Below, one piece after another: positions 31,060 to 40,646 of a DNA stretch of 64,000 bases. Origin of the DNA: Brachyspira suanatina (GTDB lineage Bacteria; Spirochaetota; Brachyspiria; Brachyspirales; Brachyspiraceae); contig NZ_CVLB01000003.1 in assembly GCF_001049755.1 (NCBI RefSeq), positions 248,001 to 312,000 on the forward strand, given 5' to 3'. The first letter of the stretch is position 1. The number at the start of each line of letters is the position of its first letter. A model generated the notes under the pieces. That model worked only from the letters and a program-made list of their open reading frames with translations. It ran no database searches and was not told where the DNA came from. Made by a program: the position numbers and the translations under genes.

Positions 31060-31260
31060 ATGAAAAAGTTAAGTTTAATGGCTTTAGTATCTGCCTTTAT
31101 TATGACTGCCAATTTATACTCTTTTGATTTAATAGAAGATACTTTTGACTTTATTTTTGATGATTTAGCAAAAATAATTGGTATTGTAGTAATAATAGCA
31201 GCGGGAGTATATGTATTCAAAAAATATGTTAAAAAAGATAATAATTCTGATGACAGATAA
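31060..31260 (+). CDS. small membrane protein, acidic-helix/TM family (66 aa)
   Basis: First of three related genes. It has a signal-like start (MKKLSLMALVSAFIMTANLY), an acidic amphipathic stretch (FDLIEDTFDFIFDDLAKI) and a membrane helix (IGIVVIIAAGVYVFKKYV), then a short charged tail. The second and third genes repeat the acidic stretch plus membrane helix. Function unknown; anchored in the inner membrane with a cytoplasmic tail is the likely arrangement. AAGGAGG precedes the ATG. Confidence 0.7.
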   Translation: MKKLSLMALVSAFIMTANLYSFDLIEDTFDFIFDDLAKIIGIVVIIAAGVYVFKKYVKKDNNSDDR

Positions 31261-31286
31261 TAAAAAATAATGGGAGAAAGTAAGTA

Positions 31287-31838
31287 ATGAAAAAATTAGG
31301 ATTAAAAGCTTTTATTTTCAATTTGATTATGGCTGCAAATCTATACTGTTTCGATTTAATAGATGATGTAGATGATTTTATTGAAGATATAATAAAGCTT
31401 ATACTCATGGTTGTTGTAATACTAGCCGTGATATACTTTATAAAAAAAGTTTTGAAAGATGATAATACTTCAGGAAAGATAAGAAAGAGTGATAGGGATG
31501 ATGATTACAGAAGACCAAGCAGAAGAAGAAAAGTCAGAAGAAGAGATGATTATTATGATGACTATGATGATGATTATGATAGCAGAGTAAGAAATGATAG
31601 GCATTATGATGATTATGAAGATGATTATAGAAATGAAAGAACTAACAGAAGAGAAAGAATAAAAGAAGATGATATACAATATGAATATGATATGAGAGAT
31701 TATGACAGAAGAGAGAGAAGACTTCCAAATAATATAAAAAGCAATATAGACAGCAGAGAAAATGATCCAAGATACGAAAAAGTTTATGAATTAAAACCTG
31801 AGTATAAATTAAAAGATGATAAAAAAAGAATAAGATAA
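31287..31838 (+). CDS. membrane protein with Asp/Arg/Tyr-rich tail (183 aa)
   Basis: It is clearly a paralogue of the preceding gene: MKKLGLKAFIFNLIMAANLY signal, acidic stretch FDLIDDVDDFIEDIIKLI and membrane helix. From about residue 66 onward it carries a long low-complexity tail of Asp, Arg and Tyr (DDYYDDYDDDYDSR and similar), probably disordered and multivalent. GGGAG lies before the ATG. Role unknown. The tail could bind nucleic acids or cell-envelope polymers; this is speculation. Confidence 0.65.
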   Translation: MKKLGLKAFIFNLIMAANLYCFDLIDDVDDFIEDIIKLILMVVVILAVIYFIKKVLKDDNTSGKIRKSDRDDDYRRPSRRRKVRRRDDYYDDYDDDYDSRVRNDRHYDDYEDDYRNERTNRRERIKEDDIQYEYDMRDYDRRERRLPNNIKSNIDSRENDPRYEKVYELKPEYKLKDDKKRIR

Positions 31839-31862
31839 TTTATTTATTATAAAGGAGGAATC

Positions 31863-32387
31863 ATGAAAAATAATATAATGTCTGTTGTAAAATCAAGAAA
31901 GTTTATAATTATTTCTGCTTCAATAGCTGCAGCTGCATTATTTATAGCGGCAATAAGATTTTTAGGTTTGCAGTATTATATGTTTTATTTGATGCATGAT
32001 TTTGATGAGTTCTTAGAGGCATTATTAAAGATAGCAGTTTTCGCTGTAATGGTAATGTTTGCTATTGTTTTATTTAGAAAAATAGATTCAAAAGATAATA
32101 AAGAATCAAAAGCAAATGAAGCTGAATCTAACAATAATGAAAAAAAAGATCTTATAGTTGTTAAAGAAAAAAATAATAAATCTGCTAAAGGTCTAATCAT
32201 ATCTATGGCTGTAATTGCTGTATTAGCATTGATAGCATTATTCATATTCTCTTCAAGGTTCTTTGGAATGCATTATATGCTATATAATTTAGATGATATT
32301 ATAGAAGGTATTTTCCAATTAGCAGTTGTTGTAGCTGTTATAGGTTTTGGAGCTGTATTCGCTAAAAAAGTTTTAGAAAAATTATAA
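31863..32387 (+). CDS. membrane protein with internal duplication (174 aa)
   Basis: This protein consists of two similar halves. Each half has a membrane helix, a LGLQYYMFYLMHDFDEFLE or FGMHYMLYNLDDIIEGIFQ segment and a second membrane helix ending in FRKI or AKKVL. A charged linker of about 30 residues joins them. The acidic-helix-plus-membrane unit is the same as in the two upstream genes, so the trio is a small family with one tandem fusion. GGAGG precedes the ATG. Function unknown. Confidence 0.65.
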   Translation: MKNNIMSVVKSRKFIIISASIAAAALFIAAIRFLGLQYYMFYLMHDFDEFLEALLKIAVFAVMVMFAIVLFRKIDSKDNKESKANEAESNNNEKKDLIVVKEKNNKSAKGLIISMAVIAVLALIALFIFSSRFFGMHYMLYNLDDIIEGIFQLAVVVAVIGFGAVFAKKVLEKL

Positions 32388-32416
32388 TTTAATAGTATAT
32401 TATAAATATTAGAAAT

Positions 32417-32448
32417 AAATGCGGCAGAGTGTATACTTTACCGCATTT
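32417..32448 (+). terminator. terminator of the small membrane protein operon
   Basis: AAATGCGG / CCGCATTT stem with a further GTATAC within the loop, followed by a T-run. Confidence 0.8.
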
Positions 32449-32469
32449 TTTATTATTTATTAAATAACT

Positions 32470-32740
32470 TTATTAAAGTTTTAAACTCCATTACATTTCC
32501 CGCCCTTTAGGTTTAAAATGCGTATAGTTATTTCTGTATTACGCTTCTGTTTAGCCTTTACTGCTGTTATGACATCCCCCCAAGATCTTTTTTAAATTTA
32601 TTGCTGAACCTAGATTATTTGTATAATAAAATGCAATCTGCCGAACGTACATTGTACTTTGAATAAAGAAAGGCAATACCATTCTGGAAGTACGCACGAT
32701 GAGTACTGTAATTTCTAAGTAGGCAGAAAGATAAAATGAA
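32470..32740. repeat. fragments of dispersed palindromic repeats
   Basis: TTTCCCGCCCTTTAGG (32497 on) is the right half of the inner GGGTGGG/CCCGCCC hairpin. Further right, GTACATTGTACTTTG and AAGTACGCACGATGAGTACT sit between CTGCC (32639) and GGCAG (32733). This is the intergenic stretch 32388-32857; no gene is seen in it. Confidence 0.5.
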
Positions 32741-32798
32741 TTAAACTTTTATAGTAAAATATTAAAGAAAAAAGTATTGGTAATTAGAATAAATTAAA

Positions 32799-32831
32799 AA
32801 GCCTGCATTTGATTCACACAAACACAGGCTT
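32799..32831 (-). terminator. terminator of purA
   Basis: AAGCCTG / CAGGCTT stem around a loop that itself can pair (TTTG/CAAA), 27 bases after the purA stop. Confidence 0.7.
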
Positions 32832-32857
32832 AGTAATTCTTATATTATAAATATAAA

Positions 32858-34141
32858 TTAAAAAATCTTCTTAACTATTATAGTTTCATCTCTTCCAGCA
32901 CCTACTGAAACAATAGATATATCTGTTTCAATAACTTCGCTCAATCTCTTAAGATATTTTTTAGCATTTTCCGGAAGTTTATCATATTCTCTTATGTATC
33001 TTGTACTAGTTTTCCAGCCTTCAAACTCTTCATAAACAGGCTCAACTTTTGAAAGTATATCTAAATCTGCAGGATATCCTTCCAATATTTCACCATTATA
33101 TTTATAGGCAACACATATTTTTAATTTATCCAATTCATCTAATATATCAAGTCTAGTTATGGCAATAGAATCAAGCCCATTAACATAAGAAGCATATTTA
33201 ACAACGCAAGCATCAAGCCATCCGCATCTTCTTGCTCTTCCTGTAACAGTACCATATTCACCGCCTTTATCTCTTATGAACTGACCCACATCATCAAAAA
33301 GCTCTGAAGGGAAAGGACCTTCTCCAACCCTTGTAGCATAAGCCTTAACTACACCAATAACATTATCAATTTTTCTAGGGCCAACTCCTGAACCTGTACA
33401 AGCTCCGCCGGCAGCAGGATAAGATGAAGTTACAAAAGGATAAGTACCATGATCCAAATCAAGCATAGTAGCCTGAGCACCTTCAAATAATATATTTTTC
33501 TTTTCTTTTATAGCTTTATTTAATATAGTAGTAGTGTCAGCAACATAAGGTCTTAATCTATCAGCATATTCTAAATACTCTTTTAGTAATTCATCATAAT
33601 TAACGCCTTCATGATTATAAAGTTTTTTGAGTAATTTATTTTTTAGCTCAACATTAAACTTTAATTTTTTAGCGAATGTCTCTTTATTCATAAGATCAAC
33701 TATTCTTATACCCAAACGGCTTGATTTATCCATATAGCAAGGACCTATACCGTTTTTAGTAGTGCCTAGTTTATTTTCTCCAAGGTCTTCTTCCTGAAGC
33801 TCATCTAAAATTTTATGATAAGGCATAAGAACATGGGCTCTGTCTGATATTTTAAGATTTGATATATCAACTTTTTTTTCTATTAATGAATCTATTTCAC
33901 TTAGAAAAACTTTGGGCTCTATAACCACACCATTACCAATTACACAAACTTTATTTTTATGAAGTATACCGGAAGGTAAAAGTCTTAATTTATATTTAAC
34001 ATTATCCACAACAACGGTATGACCGGCATTGCTGCCTCCTTGAGAACGAACAACATATTCGCAATTTTCAGCAAGATAATCAACTATTTTTCCCTTACCT
34101 TCATCACCCCATTGAGTGCCTACAATAATTACTGAAGCCAT
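32858..34141 (-). CDS. purA: adenylosuccinate synthetase
   Basis: This 427-residue enzyme makes adenylosuccinate from IMP, GTP and aspartate, the first step from IMP to AMP. The signature GTQWGDEGKGKIVDYL (GTP/Mg loop, residues 8-23), SNAGHTVV, the FEGAQATMLDLDHGTYPFVT stretch and TRVGEGPFPSEL are all present, and length is normal (about 430). It is encoded alone on the minus strand with AGGAG upstream. Confidence 0.97.
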   Translation of the reverse strand: MASVIIVGTQWGDEGKGKIVDYLAENCEYVVRSQGGSNAGHTVVVDNVKYKLRLLPSGILHKNKVCVIGNGVVIEPKVFLSEIDSLIEKKVDISNLKISDRAHVLMPYHKILDELQEEDLGENKLGTTKNGIGPCYMDKSSRLGIRIVDLMNKETFAKKLKFNVELKNKLLKKLYNHEGVNYDELLKEYLEYADRLRPYVADTTTILNKAIKEKKNILFEGAQATMLDLDHGTYPFVTSSYPAAGGACTGSGVGPRKIDNVIGVVKAYATRVGEGPFPSELFDDVGQFIRDKGGEYGTVTGRARRCGWLDACVVKYASYVNGLDSIAITRLDILDELDKLKICVAYKYNGEILEGYPADLDILSKVEPVYEEFEGWKTSTRYIREYDKLPENAKKYLKRLSEVIETDISIVSVGAGRDETIIVKKIF

Positions 34142-34718
34142 TTTTAACTCCTTATTCTATTATTAAAAAATAGATATTTTATGAAAATTTTTGTAAAAAT
34201 AAAAAATTTCTATAAAACACACAAGGGCTATTATATTAATATTTTTTAAGAATTTCAAGCGAATTTGATTAGAAATTTCTATTCATAATAATGCTATGTT
34301 GATAATTTTATAGTATGAAACAATCATTTATCATAATGGTATTTACAAGATGTTATTATTAATTGATTATTTTATATATGATATACAACAATTTTTAAGT
34401 TTTTTAATTTTTATTATTTGTGGGGACTATCCCCCACACCCCCACTTCTTTTGTTGTCACAAAGAAGCAAAAAGACTGCAATTTTCTATATTAAAATTAA
34501 TTATTATAGAATATGTATAGAATTCTAAATCATTTTTTATAATCAATACCATTTTATTATAGAACTCTATAATTTCATTTTTATTATACAATACCTATTA
34601 GTAACATTATACAAGAGTTCAATTTTAAAACACCAATAAACTATATATTGTTTTAATATTTTTATAATGCTTTATAATTAAGTATATTTTAATGTAAAAA
34701 AATATTTTGGATTATTTT
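34142..34718. other. 577-base gene-free AT-rich region
   Basis: I see no gene. GTGGGG...CCCCAC (34420-34437) and CTTCTTTTG...CAAAGAAG (34445-34467) form two hairpins that differ in GC content from the surroundings. The rest is AT-rich spacer with no obvious promoter. Confidence 0.5.
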
Positions 34719-36923
34719 ATGACTAAAGAATTAAAAACAAAAATACAAAACCTAATAGAAGAAAAACATTTTGAAGAAGCAATAAAACTATGCGATGAAG
34801 CCATTGAAAAAGATGATAAAGATGAGTATGCATACTTTCTAAAATCAAATTGTTATTTTGAATTAGAAGATTATGATATTGCAATAGAAAATTTGAATAA
34901 GGTAACAGATTTAAACCCTAATAATGGAAATGCTTATTTTAGTAAAGGCTTTTTTTATTCTATTTTGAAAAAATATGAAAAATCTATTGAGAACTATAGT
35001 AAATCTATAGAACTAAATCCAAATAATGAAAATGGATACATTAGCAGAGGTTTTATAAAATCAAATTTAAAAATGTATGAAGAATCTATAGAAGATTATA
35101 ATAAATCTATAGAATTAAATTCAAATAATGAAATAGCCTTCATTAGCAGAGGGTTTTCAAAATTAAATTTAAAAATGTATGAAGAAGCCATAAAAGATTT
35201 TAATAAAGTTATAGAATTAAATCCAGAAGAACAAAGTGCATATCTTAATATAGGAGTATTAAAATCAAATCTAAAATTATATGAAGAGTCCATAAAAGAT
35301 TTCAATAAAGTTATAGAGCTAAATCATAAAGATGAAAAAGGATATTTTAACAGAGGACTTTCTAAATTAAATTTAAAAATGTATGAAAAAGCTATAAATG
35401 ATTTTGATCAAGTTATAGAATTAAATAATAAAAATGAATATGCTTATTTATTAATAGTTTTTGCTCAAATTAATTTGAAAAAATATATAGAATCAATAAA
35501 TTATATTGATAAAGCCATAGAATTAAATAATAATAGATATTGGTACTATTTAAGATTTCTATCTAAAATAAATTTATATGAATATAATGAAGCTATAAAT
35601 GCTATAAATAATTTTATACAATTAGATAAAAGACATTTAAAAATACCATGTATAATATTAATATTTCAAGCATTAGAAAAATATTATAATGTAGATAAAT
35701 TATTTATATTATTAACTGATATTAATAATAATAATTTATGGGAAAATGAACCAATAACAAATTTAATTTCTCGATTTGATGAGAGTAAAAAATTTGATGA
35801 TAAGCTTAAAGAAAATATAAAATATCTTTTATTATACGAATATTTTTTACTTAAAATTTTAACTTTTGATACTGAAGAAGAAGATAATATAGAAATATCA
35901 CATTACACTTCTTTAGATATTCTGCCATTATTATTAAATGTTAAAGGAAATACAAAAGAAAGCGGAAATATAAGAATAAATAATATAACAACTGCTAATG
36001 ACCCTAAAGAAGGAAAAGTTTTAGAAAGAATTTTAAATAAAAATAATATAAATATAAAAATAGGAAATGATGAAAAAGCTTTAACATTACAAACATCATA
36101 TTCAAGAAATAAAGATTCTCTTACAATGTTTAGACTTTATGGTAAAAAAGAAAATAAAGAAGCTACAGGGATATGTTTAGTTTTAGATAACAAATATTTT
36201 AATAATTCATATACTTCTCCTTATTCTTATGAATATGAATCAAAAATAAATTATGAAATTATTAAAGAATTAAGAAGCAGCATAAAAGTTGATGAAAATA
36301 AAACTATTAATGATATTGATAATGAAGAAATAGTATTTATACAAAAAAGAAATTTATATTGGGTGCTTTATTATAATGAGAAAGAAAATCAGCTTATTTA
36401 TAATAAAGAAAAATCTAAATATGCAAGCAATATTATTGATTTAAATGATTTGAATAGTCCTAATTATAAAGCAGAGTTAAAAGAAGATGATAAAAAAGAA
36501 GATATGATTAAATATGCATTTGCAAAAATATTTCATTATACAAAAGAGATTAAAAAACAGATAGAAGGAAGTGAAATTTATAAAAATATTAAAAATCAAT
36601 TATACAGCTATTTATTTGAAAATATAAAATACATAATAAAACATGAAGCATTCTTTGAAGAACAGGAACTTAGAATGCTTGTAACAAATGATTATAAATC
36701 AGATGAGATATCAATTGATAATGATAATAAAAAACTTTATATTGATTATATAAAACTTTTTGATGAAAATAATAATTATATAAAAGAAATAATAATAGGC
36801 TCTAAAGTAGAAAATAATGAAGCAGTTGCAGAATATATAAGAAAGGTACTTCACTCAAAAAATACAGAGATGAATAAATTGGATGATATAAAGGTGAGCA
36901 TATCAGAAGCCCCTCTCAGATAA
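34719..36923 (+). CDS. TPR protein fused to a DUF2971-like domain
   Basis: This 734-residue protein starts at ATG 34719 (an earlier in-frame TTG is less likely). Residues about 1-290 form seven or more TPR repeats of the 'Y.NRG.SKLNLKMYEEAI.DFNK.IELNP' type, several nearly identical. The second half has ISHYTSLDILPLLL and NITTANDPKEGK, matching the 'HYTS...ND..EG' core of DUF2971. Such fusions are rare; the pairing suggests a protein-binding sensor plus an unknown enzymatic or binding unit. No clear ribosome site. Confidence 0.75.
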   Translation: MTKELKTKIQNLIEEKHFEEAIKLCDEAIEKDDKDEYAYFLKSNCYFELEDYDIAIENLNKVTDLNPNNGNAYFSKGFFYSILKKYEKSIENYSKSIELNPNNENGYISRGFIKSNLKMYEESIEDYNKSIELNSNNEIAFISRGFSKLNLKMYEEAIKDFNKVIELNPEEQSAYLNIGVLKSNLKLYEESIKDFNKVIELNHKDEKGYFNRGLSKLNLKMYEKAINDFDQVIELNNKNEYAYLLIVFAQINLKKYIESINYIDKAIELNNNRYWYYLRFLSKINLYEYNEAINAINNFIQLDKRHLKIPCIILIFQALEKYYNVDKLFILLTDINNNNLWENEPITNLISRFDESKKFDDKLKENIKYLLLYEYFLLKILTFDTEEEDNIEISHYTSLDILPLLLNVKGNTKESGNIRINNITTANDPKEGKVLERILNKNNINIKIGNDEKALTLQTSYSRNKDSLTMFRLYGKKENKEATGICLVLDNKYFNNSYTSPYSYEYESKINYEIIKELRSSIKVDENKTINDIDNEEIVFIQKRNLYWVLYYNEKENQLIYNKEKSKYASNIIDLNDLNSPNYKAELKEDDKKEDMIKYAFAKIFHYTKEIKKQIEGSEIYKNIKNQLYSYLFENIKYIIKHEAFFEEQELRMLVTNDYKSDEISIDNDNKKLYIDYIKLFDENNNYIKEIIIGSKVENNEAVAEYIRKVLHSKNTEMNKLDDIKVSISEAPLR

Positions 36924-36947
36924 TTAATTATAAAAATATATAAAAAA

Positions 36948-38111
36948 TTATCTTGAATACATTTGACTGTTTCTTGCTTTGTAGCTATTCATAAGCCTGT
37001 AAACCTCATCAGGATTCAAAGCCTGTTCTACATTGATAGTAACATTCCAAATATCGCCTTTAGAAAAATTTTGCTCCTGAAGTTGAGCATTACTTTGAAC
37101 GGTGATTCTTCCTGATTTATTGCTTACAAGTTCAGCACCCATTTCCCCAACTATAGCAGAGCCTCCGTCTGGAATAGTGTATCCTGTTGTACCGAATGCA
37201 AATTGAGGGGCTTGAGGAGGATTAGATTTTATTGCATCTAATGCATTGGCTGATGATACTATACCTGAAGCGGCAGAAATTGCTGATGATATTGCAGTTG
37301 CTGATATTATAAGCCCAGCTGCAAATCCTGCAGGACCTCCTTGTGCAAATGAAGCAGCAACTCCCAAAGCTGATTGAGCTATGGCAAGAGAAGGTATTAA
37401 AACGGCATCCGCTATTGCTTTAGATTTTTCCATCTCTGCAAGTTTTACATTATTATCCCACTCAGCATAGGATTTATTGTACTTTGCTTGTGCTAATTTT
37501 TTTTCTAATAATTCTCTTTGATTTTGTATTTCTTTTTCTTTTTGTAAATCTTCTTTTTCTTTATCCTGTTTTTTCTTTAACTCTTCTTTTTTTATTCGTA
37601 TAGCTTCGGCACTCATAGCATCTTTATTTTCAATTGCTAATTCTAATTCTTCATCGAGCCTTGCCAAATAGTTCTCATAATCTTCATCATCTTCTGATTT
37701 TTTATTTTCTTTTAATTCTCTTTGATAATCATCGAACTCTTGAAGTTTATTTTTAGCTTCTTTGATTGCATTATCATAAGAACTTAAATCATAATGAAAA
37801 AAGTCAGAAAAACTTGCACTTAAATCTTTATATATACTTGATACGCTTGAAATAGAATCTTTTATGCCGTCAGTGAAATTTTTTATATTAATACTTTTAA
37901 TGCTTTCATCAAGATAGTTTATAGATGATGATGTATTATCTATTGCTTTATTTGCTTCTTCTGCTGAGATTGTAAAGTCATTAAATTTATTTGCTGAATC
38001 ATTAAAAAACAAAGAAGATTCAAATGATGAATTTATTTTTTTTATACTATTTTCTATATTTTGCAATTCTTTATTGGTATCGGAAATATTTTTGTTTAGA
38101 TTGTTATTCAT
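36948..38111 (-). CDS. phage tail protein, short tape-measure-like
   Basis: This 387-residue protein has long coiled-coil segments (residues 1-50 and 100-230, Lys/Glu-rich), then a hydrophobic Ala/Gly-rich segment (PSLAIAQSALGVAASFAQGG to about residue 290). The ending is FAFGTTGYTIPDGGSAIVGE followed by MGAELV; 'GG.A.VGE.GAE.V' closes many tape-measure proteins. At 387 residues it is short for a tape measure and may be only its C-terminal gene. It is the last of three leftward tail genes. Confidence 0.7.
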   Translation of the reverse strand: MNNNLNKNISDTNKELQNIENSIKKINSSFESSLFFNDSANKFNDFTISAEEANKAIDNTSSSINYLDESIKSINIKNFTDGIKDSISSVSSIYKDLSASFSDFFHYDLSSYDNAIKEAKNKLQEFDDYQRELKENKKSEDDEDYENYLARLDEELELAIENKDAMSAEAIRIKKEELKKKQDKEKEDLQKEKEIQNQRELLEKKLAQAKYNKSYAEWDNNVKLAEMEKSKAIADAVLIPSLAIAQSALGVAASFAQGGPAGFAAGLIISATAISSAISAASGIVSSANALDAIKSNPPQAPQFAFGTTGYTIPDGGSAIVGEMGAELVSNKSGRITVQSNAQLQEQNFSKGDIWNVTINVEQALNPDEVYRLMNSYKARNSQMYSR

Positions 38112-38153
38112 ATTTATAAACCTCTTTTATTAACTTTCTGTAAATAACTATAA

Positions 38154-39746
38154 TTAAAAACCGCTGCTGTTTAATATTCTCTCAAGATTTTTTCTTCGCT
38201 CTTCCTGATTATATAAATAATTAGTAAGATTGACATTCATCTTCGCAAGTTCCAAATCTATATTAAGAGAATTCTTTTCAAATTTATAATCTATAGTACG
38301 CACATTCATATCAACAACTCTTGAACCTATATCAAAAAAGCAAATGAATTTATCATATAAAATATTGCCTCTTTCTGAAGTTATTATAATATTTCTTTTA
38401 TCATAACCTCTAACATCAAATACACCAAATCCATTAGTAAAATACTTTCTTTGAAAATGCTCTTTGTCTTCAATTTGAAATACTGCTGAAACATTTTTAT
38501 TTTTTTCTTCATCTTGAATACCATCAGAAAAAAATATTACTATCTTTGTAATGTTATAACTTTGATTGCAAATCTGTTTATAATATCTGTCTATATCTGT
38601 AAGCGTAACTGACTGCTGCTGTTTATAATTTGGATATTTTCTATATTCTATACTTGCATCAATGTCTATTATATCCGATGAATAAACTTTATTTAATCTG
38701 CTTTCTGTTTCTGTGAAATCATTAAAATCTATAATCTGATAAAAATTGTTAGTTGGCTTTAATATGCATTCTATACATTCATTAATATTTAAATCATAAT
38801 TTTTGCTGTTAAGAGTTTTTATTTTAACAATTTCTTTTTTAGTCTGATTAGTTAAAAATTGATAAGCGAACTTATAAGCTAAATCATAATTTTCTAATTT
38901 ATATTCTATTTCAAATATATCAGTTTTTATTCCAATCTCTTTTTCTAATGGTATTTGAGGATATAGTTTATCGGCACCAACTATTTTTGGAAGTGTCCTG
39001 TATACTTCTTCTTCATTGCCTTCATCATCTGTAAGAGTATCTTTCATTTTAATAATATAACGGCTAACTAAATCTGCAGAATCCTCTTCATATTCACTAT
39101 CTGAAAAATCATTATTATGCCAATTCAATTTTTTAGTAGGTATATCAGAAAATTCTTTAAAATAAAAATATCCGTTAAAATCTACTCCCCAGCACCAAGT
39201 ATCAGATAAATTTTCTTCTACTTCATCAAGTATATCAGAAATATTTTTTCCGCTGAATGACATTGTTATTTGTTTATCATTATTAAGAGTGATATTTTTT
39301 TCATCGAATATTATACCCATCTCTTCAATTTTTTCTCTTAAAGATAAAACTATATCCAATGCTCCTTTAGTTGCTTCTAATATTAAATCTCCCTGTATAT
39401 ATTGATGAAGTAGTTTTCCCCATATTGGAATAATACTTAAATTAAGTCCTGCATTATCTATACTTTCCACATATCCTGCAAATCTTTTTTTACCGTTTAA
39501 ATAATATTCAACTTTATCATTTATATTAAAATAATTAAGAGGCGTACTAAAACTTACTTTGCTTACATCGCCTCCTCTTTTATTAACTTTAAACTCATAA
39601 CTTAAATAAGTATTATAGCCATTTTCTGAATATATATTTCCATTAATTTTTATATAAGTACCTAACTCTTCAAAATTAATATAAGGAGATGGAGGAAGTT
39701 TATATATTTTATTTCTCAAAAAATGATAAGGCATTTTTTTCATCAT
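38154..39746 (-). CDS. phage tail-tip / baseplate-like protein (530 aa)
   Basis: This 530-residue, beta-rich protein starts with a basic segment and continues YINFEELGTYIKINGNIYSE, later DKVEYYLNGKKRFAGYVESI. That resembles the siphovirus tail-tip (gp27/Tal-like) opening: 'G.V.Y..NG...F.G.V..I' is a common tail-hub pattern. It lies between the tape-measure-like and distal-tail-like genes. An alternative is a receptor-binding component. Confidence 0.55.
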   Translation of the reverse strand: MMKKMPYHFLRNKIYKLPPSPYINFEELGTYIKINGNIYSENGYNTYLSYEFKVNKRGGDVSKVSFSTPLNYFNINDKVEYYLNGKKRFAGYVESIDNAGLNLSIIPIWGKLLHQYIQGDLILEATKGALDIVLSLREKIEEMGIIFDEKNITLNNDKQITMSFSGKNISDILDEVEENLSDTWCWGVDFNGYFYFKEFSDIPTKKLNWHNNDFSDSEYEEDSADLVSRYIIKMKDTLTDDEGNEEEVYRTLPKIVGADKLYPQIPLEKEIGIKTDIFEIEYKLENYDLAYKFAYQFLTNQTKKEIVKIKTLNSKNYDLNINECIECILKPTNNFYQIIDFNDFTETESRLNKVYSSDIIDIDASIEYRKYPNYKQQQSVTLTDIDRYYKQICNQSYNITKIVIFFSDGIQDEEKNKNVSAVFQIEDKEHFQRKYFTNGFGVFDVRGYDKRNIIITSERGNILYDKFICFFDIGSRVVDMNVRTIDYKFEKNSLNIDLELAKMNVNLTNYLYNQEERRKNLERILNSSGF

Positions 39747-39760
39747 ATTAAAAATTCCTT

Positions 39761-40555
39761 TTATATTAATATTCCCCTTTTATAACTTATAGAAGCCTTA
39801 ACACAAGTTTGATTGCTTTCCAAATAAAATATATTATTACCAACATTTAATTCAGGCTGAACTCCTTTATAATTATAAGATACTCCATTTACATTTAATT
39901 TCTCACCGTCAAAATCAATATTATAAACTCCGTTTCTTAGTTCTGCATTAAATTGTATTCCAAAGTTCTGTCTATTAGCAAATAAGAATTCCAATGCCCC
40001 GCCTACAACTATAAACTCTAAATTAAAATTCACAGGAACAGGTACTAAACTTAATGATTTATAATTTATATCCTGTTTATTTTCTTCTGTAATAGGTAAT
40101 TCATATTCCTCTTCTTTTTGTCTTAAAAAAACTTTGTCCAATGCTTCAAGTGAAATATCTATCACCCCCAAATTATTTATATATTTTATATTATATCCGC
40201 CAACTGATTTCATAATATATTCTGCTTCATAAACTTCATCTTCAAATATAGTTCTTATGAAATATCTTTTAACATTACTAGACAAAATCATGCTTGTATA
40301 TTTAGCATATTGTTCTTCTATTCTTACCCAAGAACCTAATTCATTTTTATATTCGTAAATAGGAATTCCTATATTAAAAGCTCTTCCGCTTACGATATTT
40401 CCTATACCTGTTTTTATAGAGTATGATCTGTTTCCGTCATTTACTTTATAATCAGTTTTTATATCATCAGACTTTATACTTTCTACTGTATTTATAATAT
40501 CAAAAATCTCTTCTGAATATTTATCTCTTACTATCAGTTTAAAATCAAAAGCCAT
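39761..40555 (-). CDS. phage distal tail protein-like (264 aa)
   Basis: This 264-residue protein has the alternating pattern of distal tail (Dit/Sipho_tail) proteins: FDFKLIVRDKYSEEIFDII, KTGIGNIVSGRAFNIGI, then FNLEFIVVGGALEFLFA and the closing GNNIFYLESNQTCVKASISY, which resembles the conserved 'G.N.I...' end. It is the first gene of the three-gene tail block and has AGGAG upstream. No head genes accompany it. Confidence 0.55.
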   Translation of the reverse strand: MAFDFKLIVRDKYSEEIFDIINTVESIKSDDIKTDYKVNDGNRSYSIKTGIGNIVSGRAFNIGIPIYEYKNELGSWVRIEEQYAKYTSMILSSNVKRYFIRTIFEDEVYEAEYIMKSVGGYNIKYINNLGVIDISLEALDKVFLRQKEEEYELPITEENKQDINYKSLSLVPVPVNFNLEFIVVGGALEFLFANRQNFGIQFNAELRNGVYNIDFDGEKLNVNGVSYNYKGVQPELNVGNNIFYLESNQTCVKASISYKRGILI

Positions 40556-40646
40556 AATAAAAACTCCTCATATATTTATACTAATAGTAAAAAATATAAG
40601 GATTTATAAGCATTATTAATTCTATGATTTAAAAAATTTTCTTTAA

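Noticed and set aside
31470-31679. Minus-strand Ile-rich frame in the Asp/Arg/Tyr-rich gene
   Set aside because: It is a mirror of the low-complexity GAT-rich tail; no ribosome site.
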